Positions 21,863 through 29,778 of a stretch of 45,166 nucleotides of DNA are shown piece after piece. Within the stretch, counting starts at the first letter, position 1. The number at the start of each line of letters is the position of its first letter. The stretch is from an uncultured Ectothiorhodospiraceae bacterium (GTDB lineage: Bacteria > Pseudomonadota > Gammaproteobacteria > UBA9214): assembly GCA_947258615.1 (NCBI GenBank), contig CAMYIX010000056.1, forward strand, positions 1-45,166, given 5' to 3'. The notes under the pieces were generated by a model that was not told the origin of the DNA, searched no databases, and saw only the letters and a program-made list of their open reading frames with translations. Position numbers and translations under genes: made by a program.

Positions 21863-23632
21863 TCAAAAGATACCCCCGATATTCCTCACTACGGAAAACA
21901 GGACAAAATAATTCCGGTTACCACTGCCGCGTTCGGTGGCCACCGCCCTGAGCCGGAAACCGAGGCGGCCAAGGTTGTAGGTCAGCTCATTTTCCCACGC
22001 CTTTTCAGACAACAAGTCGCGGCCCGACACATCGCCCCGCCCCTCGCGCAGGGGATTCAGGCTGCTGGAATTCAGACTCAACTCGGACAGGAACTGCAGG
22101 CGCCGGACACCGAACAGGCGGCTGTTGCGATAGCTCAGATCCGCGCTGGAAAAATCGAAGGAACCGTCTTCGCGGTGTATGGATTGCAGTGTCAGGCCCG
22201 CACTCATGTTGATATGCCGCCCGATCCGGCGATTATGCAGCGCGCTCAGGTTGATACTCTGCAAGCTGCCCGTGTCGTCCGATCCCCCCAAGCTCCGGCT
22301 ATCGCTCGCGGTAACAACCAGTTGCGAGCTGCTCTGACCCAGGGCGCGCACCAGGCCAAGCGAGCCAAACGTGGTCAAACCCTGCGTGCTGTCCCCCGGG
22401 TCAGAATAAGTGGCCGACACGCTCTGGCTGAGGGCGAGATTCAGCACCGTCGGGCTGGGGCCAAAGGGCATGGACCGGTTCAGGCCGTGACTGAGTGTGA
22501 GACCCGCCGTGCGCGTGTCATCCCCTTCCGAGGAAAAAGCGTTGGTCGCGCTGGCGGCCGTAGACCAGCTGTAGCTGAAGCCGCGCACATCGAAAGGAGC
22601 CGGCGAGTAGCTGAGCGTCCCGGACTGGGAATGCGTGTCACTGTCGCTCTCGCCACGCCTGACGAAGGCGGATCTTAACCGACCCGATGCCCGCAGCTCC
22701 GGGGTCAGCTCGTAGTAGGCGGTCATGGACAGGTCGGTATCTTGGACCTCTTCCGTCACAGTCCCTGTCTCGGTCCGGCCACTGGAATAGCGTGCGTCCC
22801 CTGTCACACGCAGTGGACGCTGCCGTGAACGCCAGGCGGCGGCGCTGGACAGATCGAGCGCCTGGCGCTGGGTGCCGGCCAGTGCATTGCTGAGGTCGAA
22901 ATCGACAAAACTGGCATAATTCTGCAGGGAGAAATGGGAAGTGGGCCGGTAGCTGTGCCTGGCGTTCAGCAACAGGGTCTGCAACTCGGTATCGATCTCG
23001 CCTTCCCCAAGCCGGCGGTCATCGACCGACGCATTGAATGCGTAGCTATGCTTGCTGACCTGGTGAGAGGATTCCAGCTGGAGGCGATCACCCTCGTTGA
23101 TACCGCTCAATCGTTCGGTATCCTGGCTATCGTGCTCGTATCGGGCGAGATACCGGGAGTCGCCGGTGGTGGGCCTGTATTGCTGCTGCACACGGACAAG
23201 GGTGCTGCGCACGTCACCGCTGTCCCGGGTGATCCCGAAGGGATCGTCGACATCGGCGCGGGTGTCCGAGACATTTCCATAGACTTCGAACGGAAAGCGA
23301 CTGGTGGGAAACACCCGCAGCCGGGCATTAGCGGCCAGCAATTCGCTGGTGGCATCGGTCTCGCCCTCGGTCTGCGCCTGCGAAACGGTGAAACCTCCAT
23401 CGGTCGTCGCGAACCAGGGCTGCCAGATGTAGGTGTACAGGTTGAGGTTGGCGTCGTAGCGCTGCGATACGACGTCGTCCCCTTGCCCTGAGCGGCTCGC
23501 CTGGCTGGCCGTCGCTTGCAGGTAGCCGGAGTAGCGCACCGGCGGGAACTCCGCCCGGGCCCTACCCGGTAAGGCCAGCATGCTGGCCGCAAGCAGCAGC
23601 ATGACGACGCGGGGTGCCCATGGCCGGATCAT
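21863..23632 (-). CDS. outer-membrane beta-barrel protein (putative porin of a porin-cytochrome conduit)
   Basis: The 589-residue protein has a signal peptide (VVMLLLAASMLALPGRARA) followed by alternating amphipathic strands rich in Tyr, Ser, Thr and Gln. Typical turns include SGYLQATASQASRSGQGDD and HSYRPTSHFSLQNYASF, and the chain ends in phenylalanine (RNIGGIF), as expected for a Bam-inserted barrel. I count roughly 24 or more candidate strands, but cannot fix the number. It has no CxxCH. By context (a foldase upstream, triheme cytochromes downstream) it resembles the barrel of porin-cytochrome conduits or a dedicated export pore for the extracellular cytochrome. I do not recognise a specific MtrB/PioB signature, so that assignment is contextual. 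Confidence 0.72.
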   Translation of the reverse strand: MIRPWAPRVVMLLLAASMLALPGRARAEFPPVRYSGYLQATASQASRSGQGDDVVSQRYDANLNLYTYIWQPWFATTDGGFTVSQAQTEGETDATSELLAANARLRVFPTSRFPFEVYGNVSDTRADVDDPFGITRDSGDVRSTLVRVQQQYRPTTGDSRYLARYEHDSQDTERLSGINEGDRLQLESSHQVSKHSYAFNASVDDRRLGEGEIDTELQTLLLNARHSYRPTSHFSLQNYASFVDFDLSNALAGTQRQALDLSSAAAWRSRQRPLRVTGDARYSSGRTETGTVTEEVQDTDLSMTAYYELTPELRASGRLRSAFVRRGESDSDTHSQSGTLSYSPAPFDVRGFSYSWSTAASATNAFSSEGDDTRTAGLTLSHGLNRSMPFGPSPTVLNLALSQSVSATYSDPGDSTQGLTTFGSLGLVRALGQSSSQLVVTASDSRSLGGSDDTGSLQSINLSALHNRRIGRHINMSAGLTLQSIHREDGSFDFSSADLSYRNSRLFGVRRLQFLSELSLNSSSLNPLREGRGDVSGRDLLSEKAWENELTYNLGRLGFRLRAVATERGSGNRNYFVLFSVVRNIGGIF

Positions 23633-23682
23633 GGTGTCGCTGCACACGGATCAGGCACCATGGGGTCATGCTCCGCGCCCCG

Positions 23683-24738
23683 CTAGTTGGCGGGACTGGA
23701 GTCACTGTCTATCGGACCGCTCTGTTGATCCCTCGATGGAGCCGGCAGGGGTAGATAATGGTCTTCCCTGACCTCGATCGGTGTCGTGGCGCGCAGTTGT
23801 TCGTACAGATTCTGCCAGGCCTGGTCGCGCTGCTCCCGCAACCAGAGCTGGCCCACCCTTTCCTGTACCTCATCGAAGGTGTTCAGCCGCGCCTGCCGGC
23901 GCTCCTCGAGCCGGAAGATCGCGATCCCTTCCAGCAGCCGAAGCGGCGGGGTGATCTCCCCTGGCTGCAGGGCGGCCAGGGCCTCCTCGGCGACGCTGGC
24001 CAGCATGCCCTGGTGCAGGTAACCCATGTCCCCCCCCTGCTCGGCCGTCCGGTCACCGGAATGCCGGCGGGCCAGCTCGACGAAATCGGCGCCCTCGCGG
24101 AGCTGGCCAAACAGGTTTTCCGCCTCGCCCTGGGCCAGGTCCCAGACCTGGGTCGGGGACGAGGGATCGACCTTGAGCAGCAGAATGGAGGCCCGGTACT
24201 GCTCCGGTTCAGTAAACAGATCAGGATGCGCCCGGTAATAGTCCTGCGTCTGTTGCCGGTTGGGCTCGGGCACGCTGTCGCGGACCTGTTGTTCCAGGAT
24301 CTGCAGCTGGCTCTGTTTCTCCACCTCGAGGCGCAGCTCGGGGAGCAACTCCTCGCGCCGTGCAACCCAGTCGGGGTTGTCGGCCTTGCGCCGGTCGAAG
24401 GCCGTCAGCCGCTCTTCCACCCAGGCACCATCGGCTTCCAGTTTCCTGCGCGCCGCCTCCTGCAGCAGCAGGGTACGTCGGACAATGTCCTCGCCGATCT
24501 CGCGCTGATAGGAGGCCAGCGTCCCTTCCGGAACCTTGCCGTGATAGAAGCGCGTCCGCATCCCAGCCTGCAGGGCCGCCTGGTAGGCCTCCAGGGTAAT
24601 GGCCTGTTCGCCCACCCGGGCGAAGACGGAGGCCTCGTCGGCTGACATGGCCGGCTCGGCGGCCGACAGGCCCGTCGCCAGCAACAGCAGGGGTATGCAA
24701 ACCAGGTGCCGGATCATGGCGAAAGTTTGCATGGTCAT
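23683..24738 (-). CDS. periplasmic parvulin-type peptidyl-prolyl isomerase (SurA/PrsA-like)
   Basis: The 351-residue protein has a signal peptide (CIPLLLLATGLSAAEP), an N-terminal helical chaperone region (about 35-165), and one parvulin (rotamase) domain at about 175-285. The domain is recognised by EQYRASILLLKV, FVELARRHSGDRTAEQGGDMGYLHQGML and LQPGEITPPLRLLEGIAIFRL. SD-like AAGGAAG precedes the ATG at 24736-24738. It lies 50 bases upstream of the beta-barrel gene, so it may act as a client-specific foldase for the barrel or the cytochromes. PPIases also accompany OmcS/OmcE-type loci in Geobacter. Confidence 0.87.
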   Translation of the reverse strand: MTMQTFAMIRHLVCIPLLLLATGLSAAEPAMSADEASVFARVGEQAITLEAYQAALQAGMRTRFYHGKVPEGTLASYQREIGEDIVRRTLLLQEAARRKLEADGAWVEERLTAFDRRKADNPDWVARREELLPELRLEVEKQSQLQILEQQVRDSVPEPNRQQTQDYYRAHPDLFTEPEQYRASILLLKVDPSSPTQVWDLAQGEAENLFGQLREGADFVELARRHSGDRTAEQGGDMGYLHQGMLASVAEEALAALQPGEITPPLRLLEGIAIFRLEERRQARLNTFDEVQERVGQLWLREQRDQAWQNLYEQLRATTPIEVREDHYLPLPAPSRDQQSGPIDSDSSPAN

Positions 24739-24800
24739 TTCTTCCTTATCGTTGATACCTGAATGGCTCGCCATGGCCTCAAAAATCTAACATGCAGTAA

Positions 24801-24834
24801 ATAAAAAGCCAAGCGAGGTAACACCTCGCTTGGC
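24801..24834 (-). terminator. rho-independent terminator after the OmcE-like gene
   Basis: A perfect 12-bp stem (GCCAAGCGAGGT / ACCTCGCTTGGC) with a three-base loop is followed on the minus strand by TTTTTAT. It lies about 55 bases after the OmcE-like stop codon and 63 bases before the PPIase start. It would end the short omcE-like transcript and separate it from the downstream foldase/porin/cytochrome run. Confidence 0.9.
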
Positions 24835-24889
24835 AGTTGGGAGGACCCATCAAATTGTAGTGTTTAACTGCGCTATAAAGCGGTCTTAA

Positions 24890-25714
24890 CTACTTGGTGT
24901 GGCAAGTCAGGCAGACGTTGCTCTGCTCGTTGCTGATGCGCATGAAGGACACGGTGCCGCCGCCCTCGTGCGGATCATGGCAGGAGCCGCATTCCACCGA
25001 CGGGCCTGTGAGCGCACCACCCGAGAAGCTGCGCGTGTAGAGGATCATGTCCACCTTTTCGCGGTTAGTGCCAGCACCCGCTGTGGAATTGACCCAGTAG
25101 GCGGCGGCGCCGTTGATGACATCGAAGTTCGCGGTCGCGAAATCGGGGTCAACCGCGGTCGCCGCGCAGGTTCCCGCTCCGGTCGGCGCGGTGGCCGTAT
25201 TACAGGCGCCTGCGGCATACTCGATACCAATGGGATGATCGTTGGTCAGGTCACCCGTGCCACCGCCGATCGCCGCAATACCACCCATGAGTCCAGTGGA
25301 TCCAGTGTTGAGGTCCGTGCCACCAACCCCGGCGAGACCGGAACCGGGTGCGTTGATGACAACGTCCATGGCCTGGCTGCCGTCATGGCAGGAGAGGCAG
25401 GCCAGCGAGACGGAGCCCACCGCCAGCACCTCACCGTCGATGGTGCTGCTGTTCCCGTTGTCATAGGTGTCGAATCCGGCGGGATCCGCCAGGGTCTTGT
25501 TCCACAGCGGCGCCGCCGCGGCGGTGCTGGCCGCGTGTGGGGTATGACAGTACACGCAGATCTCGTTGGTGGCAGTCGGATTGCTGACCTGCGAGTTACC
25601 AGTAGGAGTGAGGTCGTGCTCGGAGCCGGTGATTGCCGCGGTGGCGCTGGTGCTGAAGGCCAATGCCCCTGCCAGCCCGGCGATGATTGTGAAGCGTGTT
25701 AATAGCCTGTTCAT
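24890..25714 (-). CDS. OmcE-like tetraheme c-type cytochrome (putative nanowire subunit)
   Basis: The 274-residue protein has a signal peptide ending STSATAA (about 27). Four heme motifs follow: CVYCH (53-57), CLSCH (106-110), CGSCH (242-246) and CLTCH (268-272). Invariant surroundings are EHDL at 32-35, CHTPHA...APLWNK, CLSCHDG, DLTNDHPIG, and CHDPHEG...FMR. This order and spacing match the short tetraheme OmcE family, which in Geobacter polymerises into extracellular filaments. There an N-terminal histidine ligates a heme of the neighbouring subunit; His33 is the candidate here. Two extra cysteines (171, 183) sit in the loop before heme 3. The ATG at 25712-25714 has a strong GGGAGGG. It has its own sigma54 promoter and terminator, consistent with high regulated expression. 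Confidence 0.85.
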   Translation of the reverse strand: MNRLLTRFTIIAGLAGALAFSTSATAAITGSEHDLTPTGNSQVSNPTATNEICVYCHTPHAASTAAAAPLWNKTLADPAGFDTYDNGNSSTIDGEVLAVGSVSLACLSCHDGSQAMDVVINAPGSGLAGVGGTDLNTGSTGLMGGIAAIGGGTGDLTNDHPIGIEYAAGACNTATAPTGAGTCAATAVDPDFATANFDVINGAAAYWVNSTAGAGTNREKVDMILYTRSFSGGALTGPSVECGSCHDPHEGGGTVSFMRISNEQSNVCLTCHTK

Positions 25715-25772
25715 GATGACCCTCCCGAGGATCTGGTTAATAAACGTTTTGTTGATTAGGCAATTATTCATA

Positions 25773-25789
25773 TGCAATCCGTGTGCCAA
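25773..25789 (-). promoter_or_regulatory. sigma54 promoter of the OmcE-like gene
   Basis: Read on the minus strand, the sequence is TTGGCACACGGATTGCA. It has the consensus -24 TGGCAC and -12 TTGCA, with exactly ten bases between GG and GC. Initiation is expected near 25762, about 48 bases before the ATG. It is the best sigma54 match I found in the window. Confidence 0.85.
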
Positions 25790-25862
25790 TGTAATTTGGT
25801 CCGATTCCGGCCCCTTAAGCACCGCTAACTGATTGTTTCACTGTTGACACCCGGCTACGTAG

Positions 25863-25878
25863 TTCCCACATTCGGGAA
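25863..25878. promoter_or_regulatory. putative NtrC-type upstream activator site TTCCCACATTCGGGAA
   Basis: It is identical at 14 of 16 positions to the perfect palindrome at 11842-11857, and the inverted TTCCC...GGGAA halves are retained. It is centred about 108 bases upstream of the predicted sigma54 start of the OmcE-like gene, a usual enhancer distance. It probably binds the regulator encoded at 6370-7761. Confidence 0.6.
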
Positions 25879-25924
25879 TCCGTCTCCCGCTTATAGGACA
25901 GGATGCACGGAACGGGGGGATTGC

Positions 25925-26962
25925 CTACGGTTGCGGGTATTCTTGGAGGGGATGGAAGGCGCGGTGGATATAAGCCGCGACGTCCTGGATCTCGGGCTCA
26001 CTGAGCACGCTCTTCCAGGCGGGCATGGAGGTCCCGGGGAGCCCATCGCGGATGACACCGACCAGGTGCGGGTGCGACATCCCGGCCATCGCCTCCGGGT
26101 TGGTGAGGTCGCGGGGGCGGGGTTCCATGAAACTGCCGATCCAGTTGCGCCCCGTGCCGTCGCCACCGTGGCAGAAAGCACAGTTGTCCAGGAACAGCTG
26201 GCCGCCCCGGGTCTCCTGTTGCGTAAGCACGTCGATCACCGGTAGCGCGTCGTGCAGGGCGTAGCTGGAGGCTGCCGAGACGCTGTCCGGCGGGTCCTTG
26301 TGCGAGTAGCCACCACGCGGGTAAGACAGGGCCTCGGCATCCCACAGTAATTCGCTGTCGCGCACGCGCCCCCGGTCATGACACGACAGGCAAGATGACA
26401 AAAACAACCGCTTCCCGGCCTGCAGGTTGGCCGTCAACTGCTCCCAGGGCGTATCCAGGGCGATCTCGCCGGCCGCGAAGGGCGCGGCCGGCGAGTCCGC
26501 CGGGTCCCCTTCCCAGCCGTTCTCGCGCGAGTGATAGCGGATATTACCGCCCTCACCGGCCATGAACGCCCGACGGATGAAGGCCACCACGGCCTCGATC
26601 TCGGCCGCGGTCAGCCGGTCCGCAAAGCCCTTCATGGCGGTGCCCGGCCGCCCGCTGCGGACCGCACGCTGCATGGCTTCTGCATCGAGGGCATCCAGTG
26701 CAGTGGCAGTGAAGTCCCGGGGCGAAGGGCTCAGGAAACTGCTGGCCAGTGTCTTTGCATCGCCGGCATAGCCGTGGCAGTAGTAGCAGTGGGCGTTGTA
26801 GAGCTGCCGGCCGGTGGTCAGTGTCACCGCTATATCATCGGACGCTGCTGGATTAGCCGGCGCCGGGTTGGCAGGCACGTTCCCCGCCATGGAGACTAAA
26901 ACGGGCAACAGCACGGCACCGGCCAGGGCCATGCCGAGCACCCGGTGAAGCAATGAGTTCAT
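25925..26962 (-). CDS. triheme cytochrome c (three class-I-like domains)
   Basis: The 345-residue protein has a signal peptide (VLGMALAGAVLLPVLVSMAG), a Pro/Ala-rich stretch, and three CxxCH motifs: CYYCH, CLSCH and CAFCH. Domains 1 and 3 are class I monoheme folds, with PRDFTATALDAL and SGRPGTAMKGF or DGLPGTSMPAW supplying Met ligands near their ends and helices AEIEAVVAFIRRAF and PEIQDVAAYIHRAF. The middle domain is diverged. It starts seven bases after the stop of the related triheme gene at 26970, so the two form an operon. Class I domains suggest a higher-potential periplasmic carrier or terminal donor. It ends about 210 bases before the OmcE-like ATG, with the sigma54 promoter in between. 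Confidence 0.85.
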   Translation of the reverse strand: MNSLLHRVLGMALAGAVLLPVLVSMAGNVPANPAPANPAASDDIAVTLTTGRQLYNAHCYYCHGYAGDAKTLASSFLSPSPRDFTATALDALDAEAMQRAVRSGRPGTAMKGFADRLTAAEIEAVVAFIRRAFMAGEGGNIRYHSRENGWEGDPADSPAAPFAAGEIALDTPWEQLTANLQAGKRLFLSSCLSCHDRGRVRDSELLWDAEALSYPRGGYSHKDPPDSVSAASSYALHDALPVIDVLTQQETRGGQLFLDNCAFCHGGDGTGRNWIGSFMEPRPRDLTNPEAMAGMSHPHLVGVIRDGLPGTSMPAWKSVLSEPEIQDVAAYIHRAFHPLQEYPQP

Positions 26963-26969
26963 GCGCGGT

Positions 26970-28004
26970 TCAGGAACCCGCCTTCTGCAAACGGATGAAG
27001 GTCTGGAACACGTACTCGGCGATGTCTGTCATGGTCTGCGCATCCAGCACCGTCTCCCAGGCGGGCATTTCCGCGCCCCGGCGACCCTTGGCAATGGCCT
27101 CGTAGAGTACCGGGCGGTTCAGGGTGGCGCGTGAGGCCTCCAGGGTAAAGTCACGCGGCTTGGGCAGAATGAAATAGGCCCGCGGACCCTGGCCGTCACC
27201 CCGCTCGCCGTGGCAGGCCACGCAATTCTGCAGGTAGAAGGCCTGGCCGCGCACGGGATCGCCGACCAGGCCGGAGGTAAATGGCAACTCCATGTCGATT
27301 CTAACAGGCGCCGCCTCGACCATGGACGAATCAGCGCCCTGCCCCATAAAGGCCGTGCGGATGTAATCCACCACCGCCTCGATCTGTGCAGGGGCAAGCT
27401 GGTCACGGAAACCGGCCATGGCAGTATCCGGCCGGCCAAAGGTGACCGATCGGACCATGCGCTCGCGGGTGAGTTCACTGGCGGCAAGCTCTGCCGTAAA
27501 GTCCCGCGGTGCCGGTTGCATGTTGTTCTCGGCCCAGACCGCGGTCCGCCCCTGGTCTCCGTGACACACCGAGCAGTTCTCTGCATACAACCGGGCCCCT
27601 TCACTGCCCTCTTCGCCGGCTACCGGCAGCATGAACCGCTCCCGGATGAAGTCGGTCACCGCCTCGATCTGCGTATCGCTGAGCTGGGTCTTCCAGGCGG
27701 TCATCGCGGTGCCCGGGCGACCTTCACGGATCGAGACCAGCATGCGTTCCCGGGTCAGTTCGAGCGCGGCCCCGGGCCGGGTGAAATCGGCGGGTGGCGG
27801 CTGCATGCTGCCCATGGCGCGGCTCCTGCCGTCGCCCCGGTCCCCGTGACAGACGGAGCAGTAGTCATGATAGATCTCGTCCAGCGGGACGGTTTCAGCG
27901 GCTTCGGCCTGCAGCAGGCCTGCCCAGGACATGCCATACAGCAACCCGATCAGCCACTGTATGGATTGGGCCGGGAATTTATTCATATGTTGCGTCATCA
28001 TCAT
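26970..28004 (-). CDS. triheme cytochrome c (three tandem class-I-like domains)
   Basis: The exported protein of about 344 residues has a signal around QWLIGLLYGMSWAGLLQAEAAE and three repeated domains. Each has a CxxCH (CSVCHGDRGDGR, CSVCHGDQGRT, CVACHGERGDGQ), then a PxPxDFT segment, a GRPGTAM-type Met-ligand loop and a final helix of the type QIEAVTDFIRERF. Domains 1 and 2 are the most similar, suggesting internal duplication. The start is uncertain: ATGATGATG at 27996-28004 and another ATG at 27986 both lack a good Shine-Dalgarno. It is divergent from the NHL-fccAB genes. It is probably a periplasmic carrier related to the next gene. Confidence 0.83.
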   Translation of the reverse strand: MMMTQHMNKFPAQSIQWLIGLLYGMSWAGLLQAEAAETVPLDEIYHDYCSVCHGDRGDGRSRAMGSMQPPPADFTRPGAALELTRERMLVSIREGRPGTAMTAWKTQLSDTQIEAVTDFIRERFMLPVAGEEGSEGARLYAENCSVCHGDQGRTAVWAENNMQPAPRDFTAELAASELTRERMVRSVTFGRPDTAMAGFRDQLAPAQIEAVVDYIRTAFMGQGADSSMVEAAPVRIDMELPFTSGLVGDPVRGQAFYLQNCVACHGERGDGQGPRAYFILPKPRDFTLEASRATLNRPVLYEAIAKGRRGAEMPAWETVLDAQTMTDIAEYVFQTFIRLQKAGS

Positions 28005-28174
28005 TAACAGAGTCGTCCGATAGAACCGGTAATGTGGAAGTGGATACCCCATTGTAACAGGCAGGCTGTCAGGGTAGGTGTCGAGTACATCGAACCCGTG
28101 TTCGAGAAGATGCAACGGTCCGGTGATTTTGTGTACTATATTGGCTTCCGTTCCATCCATGCAAGTACACACAC

Positions 28175-29314
28175 ATGACCATATCAAACACTCCCAGCCC
28201 GAGACCGGTGAGACGGCTGTCAGGATACCTGCTGCTCCTGCCGATACTTGGCCTTGCCGCCTGTGCCACACCCCCTGAACGGCCTGAACTGGCGCCGCTG
28301 ACCTTCCCTCCACCCCCGGAAACCGCGCGGTTCGTGTTCGAGCGGACACTCACGGGCTCGGCCGACATCGAGGAAGATGATAAAACCAGCCGGCTGCGCA
28401 GGCTGGCCACCGGCGCCGGGCGGACCAGTGTCGTCTTCAGCAAGCCCTTCGACGTGGTGGCCTGCAAGGGACGAATCTTTGTGACGGATACCGTCAAGCG
28501 CATGGTCATGGTATTCGATGCGCCCGGCCGGCGCTTCAATCAGATCGGAACCACCGAGCCTGGCGAACTAACAAAGCCCCTTGGATTGAATGTCGATGCC
28601 GAGTGCAATCTCTATGTCGTCGACAGTACCCTGAAGGTAGTCAAGGTCTACCGCGCGGACGGTACGTTCCTCAAGGCCTTCGGGGGGCGCGACTGGTTTG
28701 ACAGGCCCTCGCACATCGCCGTGACGGCCGACGGCAGCCGGGCCTTCGTGGTCGATACCGGCAGCGTGGACAACCAGAACCACCGCATCCGGGTTTTCGA
28801 TACCGGCAGCGGCGAGCACCTCTACGACATCGGCACCCGTGGATCGGAAGCCGGCCAGTTTAACCTGCCGCGCGATATCGAACTGGATGCCGATGGCCGT
28901 ATCCACGTCGTCGATGGCGCCAATTTCCGGGTACAGATCCTGGAACAGGACGGCACGCCGGTCAGCAGCTTTGGCGGCATCGGGCGCAAGTCGGGGCTGT
29001 TCTCGCGGCCCAAGGGGATCGGCATCGATCCCGCCGGCAACATCTATGTCAGCGACGCCGCCTTTGGCAACTACCAGATCTTCAATCCCGACGGCCAGTT
29101 GCTGCTGTTTGTCGGCAGCCGCGGCACCAAACCGGGGCGCGCGAAGTACATGCTCCCTTCGGGCCTGCATGTCGATGAAGACGGCCGCATCTATATGGTG
29201 GACCAGTTCTTCCGCAAGGTGGACATCTACCGGCCGGCCGGGCTGGCACAGGAGGAGGGCTACCTCGGGGTCTGGTACCGTGCACCCGATGCCAAAGAGG
29301 CCGCCAATAAGTAA
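28175..29314 (+). CDS. NHL-repeat lipoprotein upstream of fccAB
   Basis: The 379-residue protein has a hydrophobic signal and lipobox LGLAAC (about residues 26-31). After a Pro-rich linker it forms an NHL propeller with blades GRIFVTDTVKRMVMVFD, CNLYVVDSTLKVVKVY, RAFVVDTGS...HRIRVFD, GRIHVVDGANFRVQIL, GNIYVSDAAFGNYQIF and GRIYMVDQFFRKVDIY. It is paralogous to the lipoprotein at 16690-17772. Its stop overlaps the fccA start (TAATG). I infer an envelope-anchored propeller that supports cytochrome assembly or docking rather than catalysis. The ligand is unknown. Confidence 0.83.
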   Translation: MTISNTPSPRPVRRLSGYLLLLPILGLAACATPPERPELAPLTFPPPPETARFVFERTLTGSADIEEDDKTSRLRRLATGAGRTSVVFSKPFDVVACKGRIFVTDTVKRMVMVFDAPGRRFNQIGTTEPGELTKPLGLNVDAECNLYVVDSTLKVVKVYRADGTFLKAFGGRDWFDRPSHIAVTADGSRAFVVDTGSVDNQNHRIRVFDTGSGEHLYDIGTRGSEAGQFNLPRDIELDADGRIHVVDGANFRVQILEQDGTPVSSFGGIGRKSGLFSRPKGIGIDPAGNIYVSDAAFGNYQIFNPDGQLLLFVGSRGTKPGRAKYMLPSGLHVDEDGRIYMVDQFFRKVDIYRPAGLAQEEGYLGVWYRAPDAKEAANK

Positions 29315-29748
29315 TGGGTGCAGATACCGGCCAGACCCCCGGCGCGCCCGGGCCACGGTGGCAAAGACAGTCCCGGTGGTGTTGCCTGCTTGCAGTACTC
29401 GGCAGCCCGGCTGCTGTCGGGGCTGAAACCGGCGAGGCAAGCACCCGTTTCAACCTGGCCACCCATGGTATCGAGGAAACGCTATCAACGGAGGACAAGG
29501 TGGCCAATGTTCGGCTGCTGACCGCCTCCTGCGCGGCCTGTCACGGCACCAATGGCTACAGCGTGGGGATCACACCGGTACTGGCGGGACTCGGGCGCGA
29601 TTATTTCATCCAGCAGATGGTCGATTTTCGTTCCGGGGCGCGGCCGGGCACCGTCATGAACCACAATGCCTCCGCCTACACACCGGCCGAAATCGCGGCC
29701 ATGGCGGACTTCTTCGCGGCACTGCCGCGCACGGGCTGCGACCGGTGA
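29314..29748 (+). CDS. fccA: monoheme cytochrome subunit of flavocytochrome c sulfide dehydrogenase
   Basis: The 144-residue exported protein has one heme motif (CAACHGTNG) and a downstream Met in GTVMNHNA. It has the FccA-like segments LLTASCAACHG, PVLAGLGRDYFIQQM and FRSGARPGTVM. FccA takes electrons from the FAD subunit that oxidises sulfide in the periplasm. The classical Allochromatium subunit is diheme and larger; this is the shorter monoheme type. The ATG overlaps the NHL stop, and fccB follows 30 bases later, supporting a translationally linked sulfide-oxidation unit. Confidence 0.85.
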   Translation: MGADTGQTPGAPGPRWQRQSRWCCLLAVLGSPAAVGAETGEASTRFNLATHGIEETLSTEDKVANVRLLTASCAACHGTNGYSVGITPVLAGLGRDYFIQQMVDFRSGARPGTVMNHNASAYTPAEIAAMADFFAALPRTGCDR

Positions 29749-29778
29749 GCCGGGTATCCTGGCTGCAGAAGACCTGAC

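Noticed and set aside
21863-23632. MtrB/PioB assignment of the beta-barrel
   Set aside because: It has no N-terminal Cys-x-x-Cys as in MtrB, and I could not see a family-specific motif, so only a general barrel call is made.
26531-28007. long plus-strand open frames opposite the triheme genes
   Set aside because: They are shadows of high-GC coding sequence. The minus-strand frames contain six CxxCH motifs with class I flanks.
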